Assembly: GCF_900196725.1 (NCBI RefSeq)
Contig: NZ_FZMP01000168.1
Location: forward strand, 1-37,637
Length of the DNA: 37,637 nt
Direction of reading: 5' to 3'
Origin: Candidatus Methanoperedens nitratireducens
GTDB lineage: Archaea; Halobacteriota; Methanosarcinia; Methanosarcinales; Methanoperedenaceae
This document shows positions 33,406 through 37,637 of this stretch, one piece after another (position 1 is the stretch's first letter; each line of letters begins with the position of its first letter). Position numbers and translations under genes: made by a program. The notes under the pieces are model-generated. The model saw only the letters and a list, made by a program, of their open reading frames with translations. It searched no databases and was not told the origin of the DNA.

Positions 33406-35789
33406 TTATATTATACCTCTTTTCCTCTTTTTGAGCAAATAACTCTGAGGCTCCGGAGATTCATTATTTTGGCTATTACCTTGTTTGGATACGCCAGTTT
33501 TAGCTAGATCAAGTTTAGATACCTCGGCTGAAATAGGCTGTTTAATCGGTAATAATATCACAAAAGTCGAGCCTTTGCCTTCTCCGAGACTTGAAGCCTG
33601 AATTTTACCGTGATGTTCGTCAAGAATTTGTTTGGCGATAAACAGCCCCAACCCTGAACCATTTGGATTAAAATTATTCGATTTCTTGCCGCGGGAGAAT
33701 TTCTTGAAAAGTCTTTCTTTATCTTCCTCACTTATTCCCACTCCGGTATCGGTAAATTTTACGGAAATGTTATCATTTTCGCGCTTGAGCGTGATATCCA
33801 GTCCGCCTTTTTGGGTGTATTTCTCGGCGTTATCGACTATATTCATAAATACATGGAAAAGATTCCTTGGATCGGCTTCAATTATGGGTATCCCTTTTTC
33901 TATTTTATCAAATTTTATATATAATCCTCTTCTTTCGTAATTGGCTTTAAACATTTCAACGACTTCTCTTATCATTTTCTCGACATCTACGGAATCAAAC
34001 ACTAATTTCAGCTCGCCTTCGGACTCCATTGCTACAAGCATATCATTAATGATGTTATTCAATCTGTCAGCGTTAGCCAAAACCCTGTCTTTTATTCCTT
34101 TCATTTTATCGGCAGTATAATGATCGAAGTCGCCGTCATGCCACATTGAAATAAGCCCGCGTACGGCAGTAAGCGGAGTCCTTAATTGATGCGAGACAAT
34201 ATGGAGAAAATCATTTTTCATCGTAAGAATTTCTTCAAGATTGTTTTTAGTCCGGGTAAGCTCTTCGATGTTTTTGTTTAAAGTTTCATAATATTGCAGA
34301 TTTTCAAGCATTACTCCGACTTGCTGGCTGAAGGCGGTTATGAGATCCATGTCTCTTTGGGTGATTTCTCTAAGAGGTTTTGAGAACATAAGCATAAGAG
34401 CACCGAGTTTTACGCCTCTTACATTAAGCGGTATTGTAACAACTGATTTTATACCCATTGCTTTTTGCATCAATTGCGCAATATGCTTTTCCACCGGCGG
34501 AGACGCAAAATCTGTCAATTTTTCGCTTTTTTGAATTTTATTGCTTAAAATCGCTTCTATGGTTAAATTATGACGATTTTCTTCACTAACTACTAACGCA
34601 TAGTCGGTTAGGGCTGGTTTGGGTAATAGACTCACTCCCTTTTTCAGCAATATCGATTCGGTAGTAATATAAGCGTAAACGCTATTACTCTTTTCGTCGC
34701 AACGAAGCAATGCGGCTCCTATGATTTTTGTATAACCAAATTTTGTTGGAAGAATGTTTAAAATATTCTGGATGCCTTTTTTAATTCCCGATCCAGAAGA
34801 ACTGGTTTGACTCAAAGATAATAAAGCATCCAAATCCTCATATTTTTCTGTAAGATTTTTATTTACTTTTTCCAGCTCCAGTGTATACTGCTTTATTTTA
34901 TCGTAAGCTGTTTCCAGTTCTCTTCTGGCTTCTCTCTCCTTTTTAATGCCCTTGATAAGCTCTAAACTGAAATACAGGAAAGTAATTAAAATTCCCGCTT
35001 TCAATAACTGCATTATCAGATTGTTTGTTAGAAATAGAATGTCCGCCAAGAGGATAATCGAGATAAAGGATACTAAAACCTGAATCAAAAGAACTTTTAC
35101 GCCCATTAACTCATGCTTAAAAATAGCGTAAGCGGTAAAAGCAATAAGAAATATTGTTGAATAGTTCCAAGCCCAAGAGAATTTATAATTATTGAAAAAC
35201 ACAGGAAGCAAAACATCAAATATAAAATTCAGAACTGCAAATATAATAAAGCCTGTTATAAAATATTGAATTTTTAATTTTTCTACTTTGGTAGAAATAG
35301 AATACTTAGTCACAAGAATCTTATTAATTAATAAAGTAAGTAAAATCACATATCCATAAAAAGTCAGCCTGCCAAACGAAGAAAATTCTGGATAAATTCC
35401 CCAAGATTCAACTATGGAATTCTTTATAATTAAATCTGTAAATATCGTAAAGAAACTAAAAAGCAAACCGTAAATAATTATTAATTTTCCAAGTTGCTCA
35501 TAGAATTTATTTTCTCTTGTAAACAAAATAATGAAATAGTAGTAAAAAATAAAAAATAAAAAAACTGAACTGCCTGATATTCTGAAAAGAACTAATGAAA
35601 GATCTTTGTTATCAGAAAGCGAAGCAAAGTGGTAAAGTGTTATCCATAATAAAATTGAAATAATAAGCAATGAAAAAACCTTGTTAGTTTTTTCTTTTTT
35701 ACTACCCCCAAAGCCCAAACTGCCAAAAGAAATCCCAAAATATCAACTAAATATATTAAAAAAGTGTTTATAGAATTGTAATTAATCAT
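33406..35789 (-). CDS. 7TM-GAF sensor histidine kinase, frameshifted near the N-terminus
   Basis: The main frame (TTG 35718) has 770 aa: about seven membrane helices (to residue 255), a coiled coil, a GAF domain (about 310-475), HisKA with the phospho-acceptor in IVSHQLRTPLTAV (about 507), and HATPase_c with NAEKYTQKGG, DTGVGISEEDKERLF and SGLGLFIAKQI. The true start is probably ATG 35789 in another frame: it encodes FLIYLVDILGFLLAVWALGV, the missing first helix. One lost A in the A6 runs near 35690 accounts for the break. That ATG overlaps the upstream gene by 8 nt. No response regulator is adjacent. This N-terminal type is common in Patescibacteria. Confidence 0.85.
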
Positions 35790-36639
35790 GCTTGTGATTC
35801 TTTATATATTGAATTTTTCTGATAGCTTTATCCAAAATGTAATTTATCTCTTGCCAATTTTTTTGATTAAGCTTTGTAATTTTTTCCATTTTTCCTATCT
35901 CAGCCTTTCTATAGTCTTTGAAATTTTTACATGAACCATTTATAAATTTGTAAGCTATGACTGTCGATCCAAAAATTACCGCTGCCTTAAGAAATCTATT
36001 TGTTGCCCAAGCACAACCAACAGTCATGAGGGGTTTATATTTTTTCGATTGTATAAAATCTTGAAATCTAGGGAGAAGATAGCGGCTAAACATTAAATTG
36101 TCCTTTGTCACAATAAAACATTGACAGCCTATTTTTTTTGTTTTTAAAACAATGTTCCTGAAAGAACATTTGTTACAAATAGGATGATCAGCGGGTTCAC
36201 ATTTTTCACTGAATCTTCCAAAAGGACACTCAAGAGGTTTAGAGCAGTACGCTAATAGTATAAGAAAGTCTGCTGGAGATTTAGCAATTTTGTCAATAAT
36301 TTCATCAACATTTTTAAATCCTACAAGAATTGAGTTATTTATTACTCTCTGTTTTTTAAATAATTCATTCGTTTTTTTTATACAACCAGTAATCTCTACC
36401 GGATGCTTTTGTGATTCTTTTAATAGAGATTCGGTAATCTTTCGAGATAAATGTTTGCTTAATTGCGAAATCTCTCTTTCGTATTCTAAAAGAAAGGGTT
36501 CTTCTTCAGAAACAATCGACTTACTTCGTTTCTCTATCCTTCCATATTTCTTTGCTCTTTTCGGTTCTAAGGGAGTAAAATTATAACAAGAAAGCAGAGA
36601 TTTGCTCTCTGGATTTGATTTTCTTTTTATTTTTTCCAT
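35782..36639 (-). CDS. Cys-rich protein, possibly DUF116-like
   Basis: 285 aa. It has a basic N-terminal third (IKRKSNPESKSLLSCYNF) and a central Cys cluster (YCSKPLECPFGRFSEKC, then CNKCSF and IGCQCF), suggesting metal or Fe-S binding. VGCAWATNRF and a short hydrophobic stretch (AVIFGSTVIAYKFING) follow. The Cys pattern reminds me of DUF116, but I am not sure. It overlaps the kinase start, so the two are probably co-expressed. An 18-bp perfect palindrome sits at the start codon. Confidence 0.55.
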   Translation of the reverse strand: MEKIKRKSNPESKSLLSCYNFTPLEPKRAKKYGRIEKRSKSIVSEEEPFLLEYEREISQLSKHLSRKITESLLKESQKHPVEITGCIKKTNELFKKQRVINNSILVGFKNVDEIIDKIAKSPADFLILLAYCSKPLECPFGRFSEKCEPADHPICNKCSFRNIVLKTKKIGCQCFIVTKDNLMFSRYLLPRFQDFIQSKKYKPLMTVGCAWATNRFLKAAVIFGSTVIAYKFINGSCKNFKDYRKAEIGKMEKITKLNQKNWQEINYILDKAIRKIQYIKNHKHD

Positions 36640-36656
36640 TTAATAAGCTTATTAAA
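36639..36656. promoter_or_regulatory. 18-bp perfect palindrome at a start codon
   Basis: TTTAATAAGCTTATTAAA directly abuts the ATG of the Cys-rich gene. It could be an operator or an RNA hairpin at the ribosome-binding region. Confidence 0.45.
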
Positions 36657-36745
36657 ATAACGGCAGAGTTTAGTTTATTTTACCACATTTTAATTTCTAA
36701 AGCAAAGTAAGCAATCTTTTCCATACCTTATTTTTTGGGGTCTCA

Positions 36746-37108
36746 CTATTCTGCCACTTGTTTTAATACCCTTTTCGCATCCTCGTGAAGAAGCGCATTG
36801 AGGGTTTTTAACGATTTTTCAACGGTCGGTTTTTTATCGCTAATAACAGCCTCAAAAAATCCCGCGCCAAGAAGATCCACTACATTTTTATCCTCGGATA
36901 CTGCCATTTCGTCTAAAAATTTGCAGATTTCAACAATCTCTGGATTACTGATTGGGTTATTCGCTTCGCTTACTATTCTATTGAAATAGCGTCCAAAATT
37001 AGCGTAAACCACATGAGGCAAATCAAAATCACAGTGCTCTATTTCCGAAGAAGCCAAATAATGAGGGAATCTGCCAAGTAAAATATTAACGATTTCACAA
37101 TATATCAT
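36746..37108 (-). CDS. small helical protein, DUF7674-like
   Basis: 120 aa, helical, no signal peptide. The pattern of an N-terminal FDLPHVVYANFGRYF and a C-terminal NVVDLLGAGFFEAV followed by repeats of Leu-rich helix recalls the DUF7674 (immunity-like) family, at low certainty. It is on the same strand as the genes to its left but separated from them by 106 bp. The interval 37109-37277 to its right holds no gene that I can see. Confidence 0.5.
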   Translation of the reverse strand: MIYCEIVNILLGRFPHYLASSEIEHCDFDLPHVVYANFGRYFNRIVSEANNPISNPEIVEICKFLDEMAVSEDKNVVDLLGAGFFEAVISDKKPTVEKSLKTLNALLHEDAKRVLKQVAE

Positions 37109-37263
37109 ATTGATCTATTTTATTTTAATCCGCCATCCATAAATCACGAAAACATCCTTAGCTTAAATTAGCTCTATTTTAACATAATTTAGAGTTGATG
37201 CAAAGGACGAGTAGATACAGAATGAGTGAACTTTTATTTTGGTTTTTATTCGTGAATCCTTAG

Positions 37264-37290
37264 TAATACCTTCGCCATCACGAAGTATTA
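37264..37290. terminator. hairpin at the 3' end of the cupredoxin-like gene
   Basis: TAATAC(C)TTCG pairs with CGAAGTATTA around CCATCA. The stop codon of the gene lies in the loop and arm. It is a possible terminator, but without a U-tract. Confidence 0.4.
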
Positions 37291-37637
37291 ACACCACTGA
37301 TTTTCCTTATTTGGTCAAAGATTTGCTGAATTAAAATTTGGTCAGGCTTTTCATTGACCTTTACGGCGATAGTCTGGATCTTTGGATCGCCTCTCATTCC
37401 GTTATAAAATAAACCAAATTTATAGGTACCAGTTGTGTTGAAGATGTATGTTGTCCTTCCACTTCCTCTAACCGTTATATTTGCCATCTTTTGATTCATC
37501 TCGACAAGCGTGAAAGTATCATCATCATAATTGTTCCATTCCAACGCATCACCAGCATTTATTTGTTCATTTGGCTCACCGAAGTTGTAGTTCATTATCC
37601 TTGTAACATTAACCCTTAACTCCGCTGATTTTAAGTA
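37278..37637 (-). CDS. cupredoxin-like exported protein, partial (runs off the window)
   Basis: The frame is open to the window edge, so the ATG at 37595 is not the real start: upstream codons read YLKSAELRVNVTRI in frame. INAGDALEWNNYDDDTFTLV and YIFNTTGTYKFGLFYNG form the typical strand pattern of plastocyanin-like (cupredoxin) domains. The blue-copper Cys/His/Met ligands are not clearly all present. An acidic/helical tail follows. Domains of this style are frequent in archaeal surface proteins, which is why I consider this edge archaeal. Confidence 0.55.
   Translation of the reverse strand, partial: YLKSAELRVNVTRIMNYNFGEPNEQINAGDALEWNNYDDDTFTLVEMNQKMANITVRGSGRTTYIFNTTGTYKFGLFYNGMRGDPKIQTIAVKVNEKPDQILIQQIFDQIRKISGVNTS

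Overview
The window reads as a mosaic. The left 9 kb is an archaeal-type (euryarchaeal, Methanosarcinales-like) type I-B CRISPR-Cas locus. The evidence is a 30-nt-class repeat ending in ATTGAAA, a cas6-cas8-cas7-cas5-cas3-cas4-cas1-cas2 order, and a BRE/TATA promoter. The far right edge holds an exported cupredoxin-like fragment that also looks archaeal. From about 23 to 37 kb the signals are bacterial: sigma70-type -35/-10 promoters, Rho-independent terminators, two perfect DnaA boxes, a 7TM-type histidine kinase and a VirB2/pilin-like membrane protein, both of styles I associate with Patescibacteria (CPR). Either bacterial DNA has been transferred into an archaeal genome, or a mobile region brought them together, or the contig is chimeric. 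The sequence alone cannot decide.

Layout. 1-8.85 kb: last CRISPR repeat, leader and the cas operon, all on the minus strand. cas8 is split by a -1 frameshift in an A7 run, and cas6 appears to start at a non-AUG codon upstream of its first ATG. 8.9-11.3 kb: two divergent XRE regulators. The plus-strand one is translationally coupled to a small PD-(D/E)XK nuclease gene that is interrupted by a 1334-bp insertion sequence with 5-bp target duplications. 11.3-15.3 kb: plasmid-like block with a DUF932 protein, a charged accessory protein, a TraG/VirD4-like ATPase and a transposase-like zinc-ribbon protein fused to a PD-(D/E)XK nuclease. The block contains elaborate RNA/DNA foldback structures. 15.3-22.9 kb: rearranged segment in which pieces of the nuclease gene, its flank, a small coiled-coil gene and the TraG tail recur in a second, decayed copy. 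Between the copies lie a TPR protein, two unrecognised proteins and a 926-residue fusion of a RecB/TM0106-like module, a DnaQ-like exonuclease and an IS66 transposase.

23-30.7 kb: a polymorphic-toxin operon with a 2319-residue secreted RHS protein (VCBS/FG-GAP repeats, LamG insert, RHS core, toxin-like tip), a 4-nt-overlapping candidate immunity gene and a small membrane protein. 30.7-31.3 kb: gene-poor regulatory region with divergent bacterial promoters, DnaA boxes, a 30-codon ORF, an intrinsic terminator and a multi-hairpin leader. 31.3-37.1 kb: membrane-anchored protein, pilin/Ig-domain gene (frameshifted), sensor kinase (frameshifted near its N-terminus), Cys-rich protein and a small DUF7674-like protein. 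37.3 kb to end: cupredoxin-like fragment.

Caution: four gene-breaking frameshifts lie in or next to homopolymer runs, so uncorrected long-read error is a serious alternative to real pseudogenization or programmed frameshifting. No alignments or database searches could be run. Family names come from motif recognition.
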